NCBI GenBank assembly: GCA_940671915.1
Contig: CALNVZ010000174.1
Span: 1,889,705 to 1,953,704 of the forward strand
Length of the DNA: 64,000 nucleotides
Direction: 5' to 3'
Source of the DNA: Paracentrotus lividus
Taxonomy: Eukaryota > Echinodermata > Echinoidea > Camarodonta > Echinidae
In this document: positions 1 through 12,361 of the stretch, in pieces
Position numbering within the stretch: position 1 is the first letter of the stretch
Layout: each line of letters opens with the position of its first letter
Translations under genes and position numbers: made by a program
Notes under the pieces: model-generated
Told to the model about the DNA's origin: nothing
The model's input: only the letters and a program-made list of their open reading frames with translations
Database searches by the model: none

Positions 1-1219
1 TGTAATTATGCAAGAAATCAGTATAGGTGTACCTGTAGGCCTTCTACTTTTGACTAACTGTGACCAAAATGTTTTAGATTTAGGTGGTGTATATAATTAG
101 GGAGTGCTCTGTGATAAAGTGTGGCAGTAATGCAACAGGCACGGCCAGTGCACATTCTGAAAGAGTACGTGCAAGTCTGCGAAAAAGGAAGCAGCATATA
201 AATATTCATGATATTATATGCCGCAGACCTGCCACAAACTTTTTATCATGCTGAAAGAGTATGCCGCAGACCTGCTGCAGACTTTTCATCGAACTAACAG
301 AGTATGCGGCAGGTCTGCGACAGAATCTAATTTGCATGCAGAGCTGCAGCAAGTATGCGGCATGAGTGTGCGAGAGGCCCAAAATTTTCCTATGGGAAAT
401 GTAGATAAAATTCCTTGCCAAAGGACGTAATTGCCGGTGCCTGGAATTGAACTCATGACCTTTGCATCCCCAGTCAAGTTTAGACTACTACACTTTTATG
501 TACATTTGTTTGATGATTAGCAGGTAGTATACAGGTATGGTAATTTTGAGGTTATGTGGTCTAGAGACGTCCATTATGAAGATGGAGGTAAAGTGTAGAG
601 AAGAGCAGAAAGGTTTGTGGGGGGGGGGGATATTAGTTAAGTGACGTTTGGACAAGGATTAGGGGGTGAGGATGAGGTTCGGAAAGAGTGAATAATGTGT
701 TGAGGAAAAGTAATGGGCATGTCCTGATGGGATGGAAAATGGATGTGTCAAGGAGAGCATGGAGTCAAGAATTGGATCTAGAGAAAGAGGGAGAGACCAA
801 AAATGGTCACAAGAGAAAGTTGTGGAGTAGAACTAAGTAAGGAGGATGCCTAGAAATACAGTGATAAAGGGAGTCATAGTAAGAGGAATGAAGGTCAGTA
901 ACCCTCTCTTACGCATACAAGAGAATGACTGAAATTTAAAAACTTTGATGAATGCTTGTTTGGAGAACCTGGTTCCTTCTCTCCCATTTCATTTCTTGTG
1001 GCTTCTTTTGGGAAGACATTAATCATAACATAAGAGCAGAGAGACCAATGTCATTCCCAAATTTGATATATTGATGTTTCCCTCTCTTGCATGCTGTGGA
1101 GAATAATATTTGGGAGCAGAATGTAAGAACATTCTTTTTGAGTCTTTTTGAAGTATGCATGTTGTGATTTTGGCATTAATTCCCATGTTACCATGATTTA
1201 CTTCAATGTTCATTTCTAG
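1..1219. other. CHEK1 intron (left part); contains a possible decayed LINE 3' end
   Basis: This is the intron before the first Chk1 exon in the window. No earlier kinase exon is visible. At about 541-900 (+) the sequence reads, with frame breaks, like the C-terminal end of an RTE/CR1-type retrotransposon: after a piece resembling N-G-H-V-L-x-W-K-M-D there is R-K-R-E-R-P-K-M-V-T-R. It is too degraded to classify. Positions 219-360 hold several near-copies of a word around GCCGCAGACCTGC. A G-run sits near 620-630. Confidence 0.4.
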
Positions 1220-4200
1220 AATTACCATGGGATGAGCCTACCTATAGTTGTAAGGAGTTCTGTGATTGGTTAGATAAGAAGATGCACCTATCTCCATGGA
1301 AGAAGATTGATACCACACCCCTTGGTAAGAATCTCTCTCATTGTTTTGGACTGCTTTTATTGATGTATTACAAATGTATTCTTTATGCAAAGAAAAACCA
1401 TTGCCACTAAAGGTATCACATAATTGGTGACCCTGCAAACAGTATTGAGACTCATGGTCGCTCTCACCTTGTAAATGAATACCTCACTGGTACACGTATG
1501 TTCATATATTTTCATTTCTTTAGTGTGTCGCTATAATACACATAATGTGAAATTTGTCATATATTTCACGCTACACTTTGACAAATTTCTTATCTGAAGA
1601 TGTTTTAGACTATGGAATAAAAATTCACGAATAAGTTATATGAAATGGAGCTAGGGTGATTGACCACTTCAACACCCCCCCCCCCCCCCCCCCCACAAGC
1701 CCCCTCTCTTACTGTAAGCTCATCCAAACAGCCCATTCAGAATAGATGTAACAGGGTAAACCACTTTCCAGAATATGGGTAATTATACTTCTGTTCTTTC
1801 TTTTTCTCGGTAGCCCTTCTCAGGAAGATCCTGACAGAGACACCTTCCAAGAGGATCACCATCTCTCAAATCAAGAAAGATCGCTGGTTTAGATCAAAAG
1901 GTCAGTTTACTTATTATCCTTCAATACACTTATCTACTCATTCATTTATTCAAATTCATAGATATTACTCCATTGGAGCATTTGTGACAAGGAATGTGAT
2001 TTATCTGTTCTCTGCATTAGCATGTTTTATGAATGGAATCCACCTTGAAGTCAATCTATATATTGCTATGTCAGACAATCTTATTTTCATCTGGCAGGGT
2101 GTCATGAGCAACCATTGTTCCAGAAGTATGCCTAAAATCAATTGTTCTATTTGTTTTGTCCCTGGAAGAAGGGCACAAGTAAATTACGAGTCTGATTTTT
2201 ATTCATATCATTGTTATAGACTTCGTCAGAAAAAAAGGAAAAAAAGAGAAAAGTTTACCAGATTCAATTGACATTCAGTAAATAATAACCAAGACACTTG
2301 AAATGATTTAACAGGTACCATAGGCCGAGTACCCACCAGCTCTCCTAACACAGGTAGTATGAAGAGAGTATGCACTGGAAATGATCTCTCCCCGCTCGCA
2401 GCTGGAAACTAGTAAGTTTTTAAACTTTTTTTTTCTCAACTTTACTTTTCAAGATGGCCGATTTTATGGACAACTCTTCCATTTGTTTTGTACACAAATT
2501 TTCAGATTTTCCCCATTTTCTTTCAAAATATATCTTACCTCCTTCTGAGCGCAACAGTTGTTGTGTGAAATATATTTTCCCATGACATATTTTGAGCTCA
2601 GAAGTAAATAAGACACATTTTGAAACAAAATGGGGAAAATCTAAAAATTTGTGTACAAAACGAATGGAGAGTTGTCCATAAAATCGGCCATCTTGAAGTC
2701 GATGTTGCTAATTTGAGGATCCACATAAAACGTACAACAAGACTTTTCAAACTTCCATAACTCTTTTATTTTATAACCTATTTTGATGAAACTTATTTTT
2801 TTTAATTGCTCCTCTCATTGTGCTCTTTCATATAAAAGTGATAATTTCCTTGGGTATTGGTCCCCTTTAATTTGATTTGATTTCGTAAGCATTATAGTAG
2901 TTTTGTGTTTGAACACAATGTAGAACTCTTTTATATGTTTTTCTATGTGACTGAAGAAATATTTCCAAAACCTATGGAAAACTCTATGGAGCTACATTTG
3001 TATTTCAGTATACTGTGTTCCTGAAAATTCCTTTTGAAAGATTTGAGGGCCACCTTTGTCACGTTCCTCCAAAAACCAATTTGCAAGTTTATTTGTTGCA
3101 TGCTGTGCTATTTGCTTAGCTAAATTGGCTGTTACCCTTTAACAAAAGGAGGCTTAGACTAATTAGGAGAGCATAAAGAGGCATGTTTGAGGATAGAGGG
3201 AAGCAGATTACTTTAAAAATGATCAGATAATAGTGATGGTCTCTGCTTGCTTTCTCGTTGTAAAGAAAATCATCTTTGTTACATTTCTCCTTTATTCTTT
3301 TGATCTCTCTCTTTTCTTCCCCTCCCTCTCCATCCTTTCTCTGTTGAATAAAACAAGTTTGTAATCTCTTCTCACAGCCTCTTATAATAGACTGTAAAAG
3401 AACAAGAAGGATTAAACTTTGAAGGGACCATTGTTTCCATATTTGAATTGAATCGTTCAACTTGCACAGATTTCCAAAGCACTGCTAACACTTTCTAATT
3501 ATTGTATTATAAGTAATAAGCTTAAACACACATCCAGTTTGAACTTATTTTTGGTCCCTGAAACTTATGGCCTTGCTTCTTTTGTGTTGCTCTTCCTTTT
3601 AAAGTGTATCATAAAAGCTTTTCCAAGGAAATATATAATTTTCTAAAGATACTCTTTCTCTGCTATGTCTTTTGAAATCTATTTGTAAATAATTTGTACA
3701 AAATGGCTACCAAGAAGGTAATAAGTAAATGCAAACAACCTGGTGAGAATTTCTGCTTTTAAACCCAAGTGGTTTTTTAACATGAATCAAAGCCTTGTAT
3801 CAAAGTACACAATCAACAAAATTACATTAATACATTACTTTTTCATCTCTTCAATTTCCTTTCTCAATTATAAAAGTGCAAAACCAAAAAGATTGAAAAT
3901 TTAAAGAGATTTAAAAGCTCATAATTTGACAAGTGAAGAGGACCATTATATGAGGAGGGATGGGAATTTGAAATGACTATTATACACCAATAAATCTCCC
4001 TGATCTTCACAAAACCCTATATGTTCTTAGTTCTTTTGTAAGTAAATCACATAGCAGTCATTAGGAAAGGAGAGAGTCATGGTGCCCTTTCATGAACCCT
4101 GGTAAAAGAAATCAGTTTATGGATGGACACCAACCAGTAAAATGATTTTGTATCCCTTCATTACCAGTACATTTGAATTGCCTTTCAAGTATATATCAAT

Positions 4201-7200
4201 TAAAAATGGAATTAAAAGGAATCGATCAATTTGTTTTCATCCCGTGCAGCAAAGTGTCTTCATCACAACCTACATTCCAAACAAATGCCCCATCCACACC
4301 AGGTGAGGGCAGCATACCAAGCTCAGTGGAGGAATTGGTTAATGGCAAAAATGCGTTCAGTTTCTCCCAGCCTGTTCACATGGACAATATGCTATTGAGT
4401 AGTCAGTTACAGTGTACTCCAGGGGCTTCACAGGTAAGGCTATATGATGAGCTGTTTACATTAGACATACATGTACTCTAACAATTGTATGCATTGTGCA
4501 AGCTTCACGAATGGGCTCATCGTGAATTCCTGGATTAAAAAGGACAATCCCCTGATATCGCAAGGGTCAATTAAAAAGCTGAAACAAACCATAGTCCCAT
4601 ATTATTTTGAGTTGAAGCAGACAAATGATGAGAAATTAATGGATTTTATTAGTTGATCAAATGCAAGTAAAGCTCTCCACTAGTTTTCCTAAATGAAGGG
4701 AAATATATGTCCTGTAATATGTTGGGAAAATAATTGAAGTTTTGTGATATTTGTTTATAAAATGTTTATAGAAAGCAACTCACATTAGAAACCACAGATT
4801 TTGTATTTTATCTAACAGAACTTAAAAATCATTAATACTTATTTGCTCTTTCCTCTTGCACAACTTCACAAGTTTGGTAGAATAAACTATAGACTTCAGC
4901 TAGTATTCTTGAAATATCTCTTTAATTGAACCTAACTAGGAACAAATGAATAGACTAGAGATCTACTTTTATACAATCAACTTTATTATTCATTATGTTA
5001 CATAATTGTAATATCTTTCACAGAAACTGGTAGTTATCATATGATCTAATCAAGATTATTTTCTTTTCTGCCCCCACTGAGAAACATAACTCTTGTAGAG
5101 GTTGTGTTTTTCTGTTTCGCAATAACTCAGACTATTGATGACACTTAATATTTCTTATTTTCAGACCCCAATGCAGAGACTTGTAAGACGTATGACAAGG
5201 TTCTTTACAAACTGTGGCTGTGAGAAGACACTAAAGGTTCTCACATCTGCTCTGGATAAACTCACTATCTATTCATGGAAGAAAAGCTGTCCCAATCAGG
5301 TATGTCAAGATTTCTCTAAACCTGGTCCAATGTGCGCCAAAATAAGGACATGGCTCTCAATTAAGCCTTTTTCTTGGTTTCAAGGCATTCTATACATTTT
5401 TTTTTTTTAAAGTTACCATATGGCAAAATAGGTAATTTATGGATGGATAATATAGGCATTCCTCTTTTTTTCTATTCATGCTGATTTGTTTCTCTGACTA
5501 TTTATGTCCTTGTTTATCCTTCTTTCTACCTCTCTCTCTCTCTCTCTCTCTCTCTTAACACCCCTTTTTTTTTTTTTTTATGCCTCCGCCACCGAAGGAG
5601 GTGCCGGAGGCATCATGTTTTCGGTTGTCCATCCGTACGTCCCGCTTGCTCGTTATCGCAATATCTCAAGGCCCACGTGAGATATCAACTTTAAACTTGG
5701 GGATAGTATGTATCGCCAAGGGAAGACAATCAGATTAAATTTTGGAGCATGTAGGTCAAAGATCAAGGTCACGGAGGCCAAAATAGTGAAATTATATGTA
5801 TTGAGTTCGTTATCGCGATATCTGAAGAACCATTTGAGATATGAACTTCAAGCTTAGGTGTAGTATGTACCTCCATAGGAAGATGTTCTGATTAGATTTT
5901 GAAGTATGTAGGTCAAAGGTCAAGGTCACGGAGGTCAAATAGTGAAATTCTATGTATTGAGTTCGTTATCGCGATATCTCAGGAACCATTTGAGATATGA
6001 GGTTCAAACTTAGGTGTAGTATGTACCGCCGTAGGAAGATGATCTGATTAGATTATAGATTATATAGGTCAAAGGTCAAGGGTCACAGAGGTCAAGATGT
6101 GAAAATCCATGTATTGAGTTTGTTATCGCGATATCTCAAGAACAATTTAAGATATAAACTTCAAATTTAAGGGTAGTAACTATCACCAGAGGAATATGGT
6201 ATGATTAGGTTTGGGGTCACAAGGTCAAAGGTCAAGGTAAAAAATGTCATTCTATAAAGCAAAATGAATAGATGAATGTGCGATATATATCTGATCTGGC
6301 AATGGCAGAGGCATATATTTCGACCGTGCGTGGTTGAGGATTCGTCTTGTTTATTTATTATTTTTCTCTGTACCTTTGTGTGCTGTTTTCCTCTCTCTCC
6401 ATTTATTTCTGTCTGTTCTCCATTTCTCTAAACTGCATCTTAGTTTCTACACAGACTTTCTCTGTTGACAGGCTGATATTTTAATCTTCACTATGTATTA
6501 ATTATCCTAACTTATGATATTTGCTCTGTACAGGTGACAATTTCTACTCAGGACAAGCGTAAGAACCAACTCACCTTCAAGGCTAATCTGTTAGAGATGG
6601 ATAAGAGAGTTCTTGTAGACTTCAGGTTATCAAAGGTAATCTTCTACTATAAGATCCCATGTAGTCTACTCTCATTATAAAGGGCACAGATATTAATATA
6701 TTTTGTTATATTGATTCCCTCTGTCCCAATATCCATGTGCAAATGTGGGATGCACAACAAGATATTTGGTCAGGTCCTGGGTTTTCTCATTACAATGGGA
6801 ATGCACTGTAGTATGGTACTTGATAGAATGCTTACATTCAGGGATAGACCTCTTCAAAACTGATGGTCCTCTGAATAGCCTCATAATAGCCTATTTATTA
6901 AAATTCTGTATCAATGAGTGTACCCTTGTTCATAATTTTATAATACTCCAGTGGCGGATCCAGGCGGGGGTGCAGGGGATTCACTCTTCCTCTATGATTT
7001 GAAAACCAGTCATTGACGGTACATATTAAAATCATAAAATGTTGGCGGCTCACCCCCTTATCAGGCCTGGTGCCCTCTCTATTTTCATTTCCTAGACCCG
7101 CCACTGTACTCACATAACTTGAATGAGCATATATGCGTTGTTCTTTTAAGATGGTTTTAAGTTTGTAGCCCAGCATGGTGAGACCTTTACTACAAAAATG

Positions 7201-7670
7201 TTGTCTACTAAGGTGATTCACTAAAAGCTTAAATCATCTCAAATAGAATAAAATCAGTGTCAGGCTCAATATCACTTCCTAGAAGTGACTTAGTGAACCA
7301 GTGAGTTGGGATTGATTTTATGCTGCTACCAATATCAAACCCAGAAATCGCCTTTTGGAAGTATATTTGGCTCCAGATAGTAAATCACCCCAGCGGCTAA
7401 TGTAATTTCCAACAAAGTAGATTTTAACTTTAAACATTAACAGGGAGAGTTTTTGGGCAAAAGCCAGTGTGTCAATTACCATCTAAGAAGTCAATTAATT
7501 CATGTCCGTCAGTTCATCAATATATTAAATATGTTGGCTATCTTTTTTTGTGTCCCTTTCTGTTTCTTCTCTTATAGGGTGATGGTTTGGAATTCAAGAA
7601 ACACTTCGTGAAGATCAAGGATAAGCTTCCTTCCATTATTGTCAAGGGACCACCTCTGATGCCTCTATGA
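1220..7670 (+). CDS. chek1: Checkpoint kinase 1 (Chk1), C-terminal seven exons; 5' part outside window
   Basis: Chk1 is the Ser/Thr kinase that ATR activates in the nucleus when replication stalls or DNA is damaged. It blocks Cdc25 and so halts the cell cycle. CDS exons with AG/GT borders are 1220-1324, 1814-1900, 2315-2411, 4250-4433, 5165-5299, 6534-6635 and 7578-7670 (TGA at 7668). Together they give about 266 residues, against about 271 for the same part of the 476-residue human protein. The first exon has L-P-W-D-E-P and S-P-W-K-K-I-D. The second has I-K-K-D-R-W, the end of the kinase lobe. The fourth has S-S-S-Q-P and F-S-F-S-Q-P, matching the ATR sites around human Ser317 and Ser345. 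The fifth to seventh form the KA1 region ([37 protein letters not shown]). Exon phases join without a break. The last residues, G-P-P-L-M-P-L, differ from the vertebrate end. Confidence 0.97.
2446..2698. repeat. Foldback (long inverted repeat) element in a CHEK1 intron
   Basis: Two arms of about 85 bases are inverted copies of each other. The left arm runs from the words AAGATGGCCGATTTTATGG and TTTGTACACAAATTTTCAG. The right arm holds their complements and ends with CCATCTTG near 2695. A spacer of about 80 bases separates them. This is the form of a non-autonomous DNA element (MITE). No protein is encoded. Confidence 0.8.
2699..4249. other. Rest of CHEK1 intron 3
   Basis: This is AT-rich intronic sequence between the exons ending at 2411 and starting at 4250. 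I see no exon, RNA gene or named element beyond the foldback repeat at its left side. Confidence 0.6.
5530..5555. repeat. (CT)n microsatellite
   Basis: An uninterrupted run of CT dinucleotides in the CHEK1 intron, just left of the larger repeat element that starts at 5581. Confidence 0.9.
5581..6313. mobile_element. Non-autonomous element made of about four 157-bp units, with inverted ends
   Basis: The word CGTTATCGCRATATCT recurs at about 5651, 5808, 5964 and 6121, a spacing of 156-157 bases. Each unit also carries AGGTCAAAGGTCAAGGTCAC or a near copy and a GTAGTATGTA block. The outer ends are inverted: TGCCTCCGCC at 5581 and GGCAGAGGCA at 6304-6313 (9 of 10 complementary). TA lies on both outer sides. 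No transposase is seen. The structure suggests a composite MITE-like repeat. The superfamily is not identified. Confidence 0.65.
6949..7106. mobile_element. MITE with CAGTGGCGG ends
   Basis: Begins CAGTGGCGGATCC and ends with CCGCCACTG, so the ends are inverted over about 9 bases. The five bases TACTC stand directly outside both ends (6944-6948 and 7107-7111) and could be a target duplication. A related, more worn copy is at 11601-11687. CAGTGGCG ends are typical of hAT-type non-autonomous elements in marine invertebrates, but hAT duplications are normally 8 bp, so the superfamily is uncertain. Confidence 0.6.
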
Positions 7671-7944
7671 ATGTCTTCTTGGTTGCTACTGGTCCATCTT
7701 TGCTCCTAAAGCTGAACTTGTCATCCATGAAACCACTGTGAAGAGAGATGAGCAAAAACGATTAAAGCTTGGATCATTATCAAAGCGTCTTTCATTGTTA
7801 TTGTCCATTGGCTGACTAGTTGCTAAGAACTTTCTCTTTATTGTCAAGGAATGAACTAGAAACAGATTGCAATGAGCTTTGTTGTTTTGTACTTATACTA
7901 ATGCCACACTGGGAATAGTTCTTGTTTGCTTTAAGAGGACCAAT

Positions 7945-8130
7945 TACTGTATAAGCCAATATTTTTGCGTCCAGATATTTTCGCGATTTTGGACTAGTTG
8001 TGGAAATTCGCGAGAGCAAAATTTCGCGATTTTGGAGATGACTTCATTACTATAAATAGCATGGTACTGAAGTGGAAATTTTCGCGAGAGCCGACTCGCG
8101 AAATTCGCGAAAAAAACCTCTTATACAGTA
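7945..8130. mobile_element. TA-flanked MITE (Tc1/mariner-like ends), complete copy
   Basis: Starts TA-CTGTATAAG (7945) and ends CTTATACAG-TA (8130). The 9-bp ends are exact inverted repeats inside a TA duplication, as in Tc1/mariner-type elements. The interior is full of TTCGCGA and CGCGAAA words. A second, right-truncated copy lies at 34857-35010. It is non-coding. It falls in the probable CHEK1 3' UTR. Confidence 0.75.
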
Positions 8131-9154
8131 GAACATTCGTGAAGAGAAAGCAGGGTTTACAGAGGATGCTGGTTCTGTTCTTTGCTTTCAAGAAATTAAT
8201 GAGAATCTGTTTGCTGGCAACTGCTGTTTTCCATTCACACCTTAAGATCAGAAACAGTTTGTTGATTGCTTTGGGAGAACCTATTATGACACATTCTGTC
8301 TAAAAAAAAAGCAGTATGAACCTAAAGAATATAATATATACCTCTTTCACCTTGCACAATGGGCAATGAGAAGAGATTCTGATTTAACCTTAATCCTGCT
8401 TTAGGTGATCTTGGTAGCTCACAATGGGATTAACTGTGATCAAGCATTGTGCAGATTAAATGACAAAAGAATCTATGGTGAATCATTATTTGTGATGGCA
8501 CAATGATGAATTGCTTAAAGTGTTCCTCAAGAACTTGGAATCAAATTCCTTAGGAAATATTACCAAATTGTGGTAATCGTGTTTTATGATTAAAGTTAAA
8601 AGTTTGTATGAAAATGTGATTACATAATTTGTTGATGTCTTCCGTATTATATTTCTTTCTTTTGCAAAAGCCAAAAACAAAGTATTCCTTTGTATTTGTT
8701 TTCATGGTGGTGCTTTGTAATTACTTGAACATGTTATATTTGTTGGGGTTTTTTGTTTTTTTTTGTGAGCTGAGTAAGTTTATGTTAAAAATAATTGTTA
8801 GACAATTGAGGAATCTTATTAATAAGGTTTTACTTTGTGTTCATAGTTTGAGATCTCTCTTATTTAATATGTGGAACTTGTAACTATCACTGAATAAGGA
8901 TGGGGTGAAAAAAATAATCCTATAAATCTTTGTCCGTATGTAGAAGTCTACTTAGCCCCCAGGAATTCAACAAGTACAAGTTAATATTGTAGGCAAATTA
9001 GTTTACAATATCTAAACACTGGTTGTGGTTTCTTACTGTAGCTGATGTACTAGGAGGGTGAGAATATTTGAATAGAACCAGGGCATCATGGAAAATGTTC
9101 AAATGTCAAATTAGGCCTAGCATCCAAATTATTGCCTTGCAGTATCCTGATCCA

Positions 9155-9294
9155 GGGGGGCATTTCATGAAAGGACTTGTCAGATGTTTTATCCGACAAA
9201 CTGTAATAAGCCACTGAAATGCTTGCATCTGATTGGCTGAGAGCAAATTTGACGGATAAAATGTCCGACAAGTCCTTTTATGAAATGCCTCCCC
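9155..9294. mobile_element. Foldback MITE of about 140 bp
   Basis: The left arm GGGGGGCATTTCATGA with GGACTTGTCAGA and TTTATCCGACA is mirrored by TGACGGATAAA, GACAAGTCC and TGAAATGCCTCCCC on the right. The arms are about 43 bases, with a short spacer. It has no coding capacity. Confidence 0.75.
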
Positions 9295-9518
9295 GATCAA
9301 TATCATGTGCCGATCGTGATCATTTTGTTGCAACACCTAAATATATTTTATTTTTGCATCAAAATTTTGACTTTGGAGGATCCCCATATTGATTAATGTC
9401 ATGTGCCAATCAGGATCCTGCAAGGTGATAATTTTTTATGCAATGCCTTAAACTTTGTTCCTGCTGAATACATTTGCATATAAGGTCTTCCTCTTTAAAA
9501 ATACCTTCTATAGGTATT

Positions 9519-9759
9519 GCGGCGGTCACAACTCGTCGTAGGCTACAGGGCACGTGCAATCTACATAGCCTGCATTGATTGCACAATGCATTCACAGGTC
9601 GTGGATCAATTTCTGCGTTTCTGTAGTAAGGGTATTGGAAAAACTTCCTGCACGTCGTACATGCAACGTGCCTGCGAGGTACCTGCGCTGCACGATTTTT
9701 CTACGAAATCCATCGTAGGGAGTTGCACGTCGAAGGTACGTCGAGTTGTGACCACCGCA
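9519..9759. mobile_element. MITE of about 241 bp with GCGGYGGTCACAACTCG ends
   Basis: The left end GCGGCGGTCACAACTCG and the right end CGAGTTGTGACCACCGC are inverted repeats with one mismatch. A second inner pair, GGCACGTGCAA and TTGCACGTCG, extends the symmetry. The open frame across it is a by-product of the GC-richer composition. Confidence 0.7.
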
Positions 9760-11600
9760 TTAGAAAACAGTGTTGTCATACATTTACTTTCATGTCTACT
9801 GACATCTGTTAATTGTGCATCTTATCTCTTGATGCCGTCTAGCGTATAGTTAAACTCAGTTTATAGGTTCACTATGCAAACTCGTTATTCTTTAGGATGA
9901 AAACCTTAGATTGGAAAACTCTGTTTACCAATCCTCTTTTTTTTAAATGACAAACCTTTGGTCTTGACTTGTGGATGTGACATTAGTCAGAAACCTTGTC
10001 AGTCATAATACCTTATATAACAAGCTTTTCTTTATCCCTTCTAGAAGAATCATTCTTATACATCCCTAAAAAAAAGCGGAACCATTCCGGTCAGTCATTT
10101 CTCAAGGTTAAAACAATTATTTCATGAAATACAATGAGTCAAAATTGAAGTTCATTTTGTCTTATTTCATTTGACATCCAATAGAGTACAAAAGAACAAT
10201 GATTGGATGAGCATGAAGAATTTTATTTTGATATTAAAAAAAATAATAAATTGCGCATATCAGTACAGAGAACCACACTTGAATGCTTGAAACAAGTGAT
10301 TTGCGATCATTGAGAGGTTTGATCAAAGACACCCTACAGTACCACATAAAAAGTGCTTATGAAGCATCCTTTTGCATAAAGGCTGTTGCATCTGGTCCAC
10401 TTATCCTGCGCAATTTCATTTTGGCAAGTAAATGTCAAACACTTGCTCATCTATGCATTGCTCTTTCGTATTTTTTTTTTTTGTGTGTGTCAAAAAGGAA
10501 CTGAAGGATTACTTTTTCATAAATTGTTTGTGTTTATTCACTTTCTGTGGGATGCACTATATTTTCCTGTCTTGTGCAAATGCATTGGACATACATGTGT
10601 ATCATCAAATGTTGTATTAAAAACCAGTAAAAATGTTAATAAAGTGCCAAAAACATAATTGATATGTTACAAATCCCAACAGTTATTGTAATTGACATGT
10701 TAATAATGTTGTTCTGTACATGTAAGTGTATTATTAATCAATAAAAAATAATGTTGGCAAATAATATGTAGATCTAGTTTCTGCTATTATGTATAAAACA
10801 ATGAAGAGAAACATAGTGAATGGTGTAACAGAATATTGTCAATGCATCTACTTCAGGTATTTGAACTTTAATAAAGACACAAACAAACAAAAAATGTTTG
10901 ATGTAGATTTGATATCATAAGTCAGTTATGAAAACTACTACAAACCAGTTTCATTATTTGGAGCAGTGATCAATCACACTGAGCAGTATTATGAGACTAT
11001 AGTTTAATGTAGATATTAATTAACATAGTGTTTATGTAGTTACAATTCCCTGGGTTAAAAATTGTAGTAATAGTAAAACATGTTAAAGCATGGAATATTA
11101 TGGTCCCTGGTGAAGGCTTATTCTAGTGCCAAGGTATATTTGCTCTTATGTTATTGATCATTTGTTGTTGGGTTTATAAATGAGTAGATTTATGTTGAGA
11201 ATTGTTACAAAGTGGACAAATCATGTTGTTTGCTATGTCTGAGCTGCAAATAAAATTTATTTTTGAACAGAGATTTGTTTTTGTTTGTGCTTGTATTGTT
11301 TGGGGGATACTAGTAGAGTCTATTAAGATGTTGTAACAGTTAAAAGTATTTTTCAATTCAGTTTTGAAGGATAAAATATCTTGAAGGTGAAGGGGAGAAA
11401 AATGCACATTAGAAATTTGATACTTAGAAATCCGATTATATCACCTGATACATTGTACAGCTTTATTTGCTGCTTCCCCATGCAGTCAAATTAATATTAA
11501 TTTTGTTAATGAATTATAAGTGTCGAAGTACTGTAAATCTACAAAAAAAAATTAGTAAAGTATGATAGCATGGTTTCACAATATTTGCTCCTACAGCCAG

Positions 11601-11687
11601 CAGTGGTGGATCCAGACAGGGGTTTCGACCCCCTATCAGGCCTGGCGCCCAGGCCCCCTCCAGATTTAAACCTTGTATCTGTCACTG
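11601..11687. mobile_element. Worn copy of the CAGTGGCGG MITE
   Basis: Begins CAGTGGTGGATCCAG, ends GTCACTG, and contains TATCAGGCCTGGCGCCC, close to TATCAGGCCTGGTGCCC in the copy at 6949-7106. No clear target duplication is left. Confidence 0.5.
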
Positions 11688-11974
11688 CACTGCTACCGTA
11701 CCCTGATTTTGCTTGAGAGTGAAGTTTTGAAGAAGATCCAATGAAAGGACAACATAGTTTTGTAATTTGTTCGTGATGTGATTGACATCCCTTTTAATTT
11801 TCAGAAACTGCCATTAGATAACCCCCTCCAAGACCATACAACACTTTTGGGTGAATTATTAACTTTTTTGGGGGGAGGGGGTGGGGAGACGGGGACTTTG
11901 GCAGCCAGCGCCAGTTCCTCCCCTCCCCCCTTTCTTTTTCTTTTTTAAGTAAATGTGTACAAAACCAATAGATT

Positions 11975-12070
11975 GCCAGTCTAACGTTAGATCTAACTGA
12001 GATCTAACGACAACGTTACATCTAACGTTAAAGTTAGATGTAAGTTATCGAGTCTAACGTTAGATCTAAC
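11975..12070. repeat. Cluster of GTTAGATCTAAC / TAACGTTA palindromes
   Basis: TCTAACGTTAGATCTAAC occurs at both ends of this short stretch. Related words (GAGATCTAACGACAACGTTA, ATCTAACGTTA and its mirror) lie between. It can fold into several alternative hairpins. It may be a local inverted-repeat expansion or the heart of a MITE. Function unknown. Confidence 0.6.
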
Positions 12071-12145
12071 AATTAACTTTTTTTGTTTAGAAATTCGTTA
12101 GACACTTCGCAATTTCTCTTTTGATGAAATTTTCAGTGTTTTGGC

Positions 12146-12151
12146 TTTATT
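12146..12151 (-). terminator. Candidate poly(A) signal downstream of H2AX
   Basis: AATAAA on the minus strand, about 265 bases beyond the H2A.X stop and beyond the histone hairpin. Vertebrate H2AX makes both hairpin-ended and polyadenylated mRNA. This site would allow the same here, but its use is inference. Confidence 0.35.
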
Positions 12152-12342
12152 AAAAAAGTTATTTTTCTATAAAATCTACATTTTAATTTCAGCCTAACAA
12201 TAGACTCTGGACTGGCATGACTGGAGTCCTCTGCTTGTTATTGTCATTTTTAAAATTAAAATTAACCACGTTAGCCCCAGGCCCAGGCCCAGAAAAAAAA
12301 GGAGAGGAAGAGAGATGAAATGTAAGAGTTTTAACAATTTGA

Positions 12343-12351
12343 TCTTTCTTG
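12343..12351 (-). promoter_or_regulatory. Histone downstream element (HDE), U7 snRNA target
   Basis: The minus strand reads CAAGAAAGA, the classic purine-rich spacer element that pairs with U7 snRNA. It starts about 10 bases after the histone hairpin, the usual distance for histone pre-mRNA cleavage. Confidence 0.85.
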
Positions 12352-12361
12352 AAGTTGTGAT

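Larger units (their letters stand above)
7671..10643 (+). other. CHEK1 3' untranslated region (extent uncertain) and downstream flank
   Basis: After the TGA at 7668 no coding exon follows. The first good AATAAA signals on this strand are near 10245 and 10638, so the 3' UTR may be long (about 2.6-3 kb) unless a weaker signal is used. The stretch carries three MITEs, listed separately. Open frames here are short and show no protein family. Confidence 0.4.
10644..12145. other. Spacer between CHEK1 and H2AX
   Basis: AT-rich sequence between two convergent genes. Apart from the small MITE at 11601 and the palindrome cluster at 11975 I see no gene. An AATAAA near 10871 (+) could belong to a longer CHEK1 transcript. 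Confidence 0.5.
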
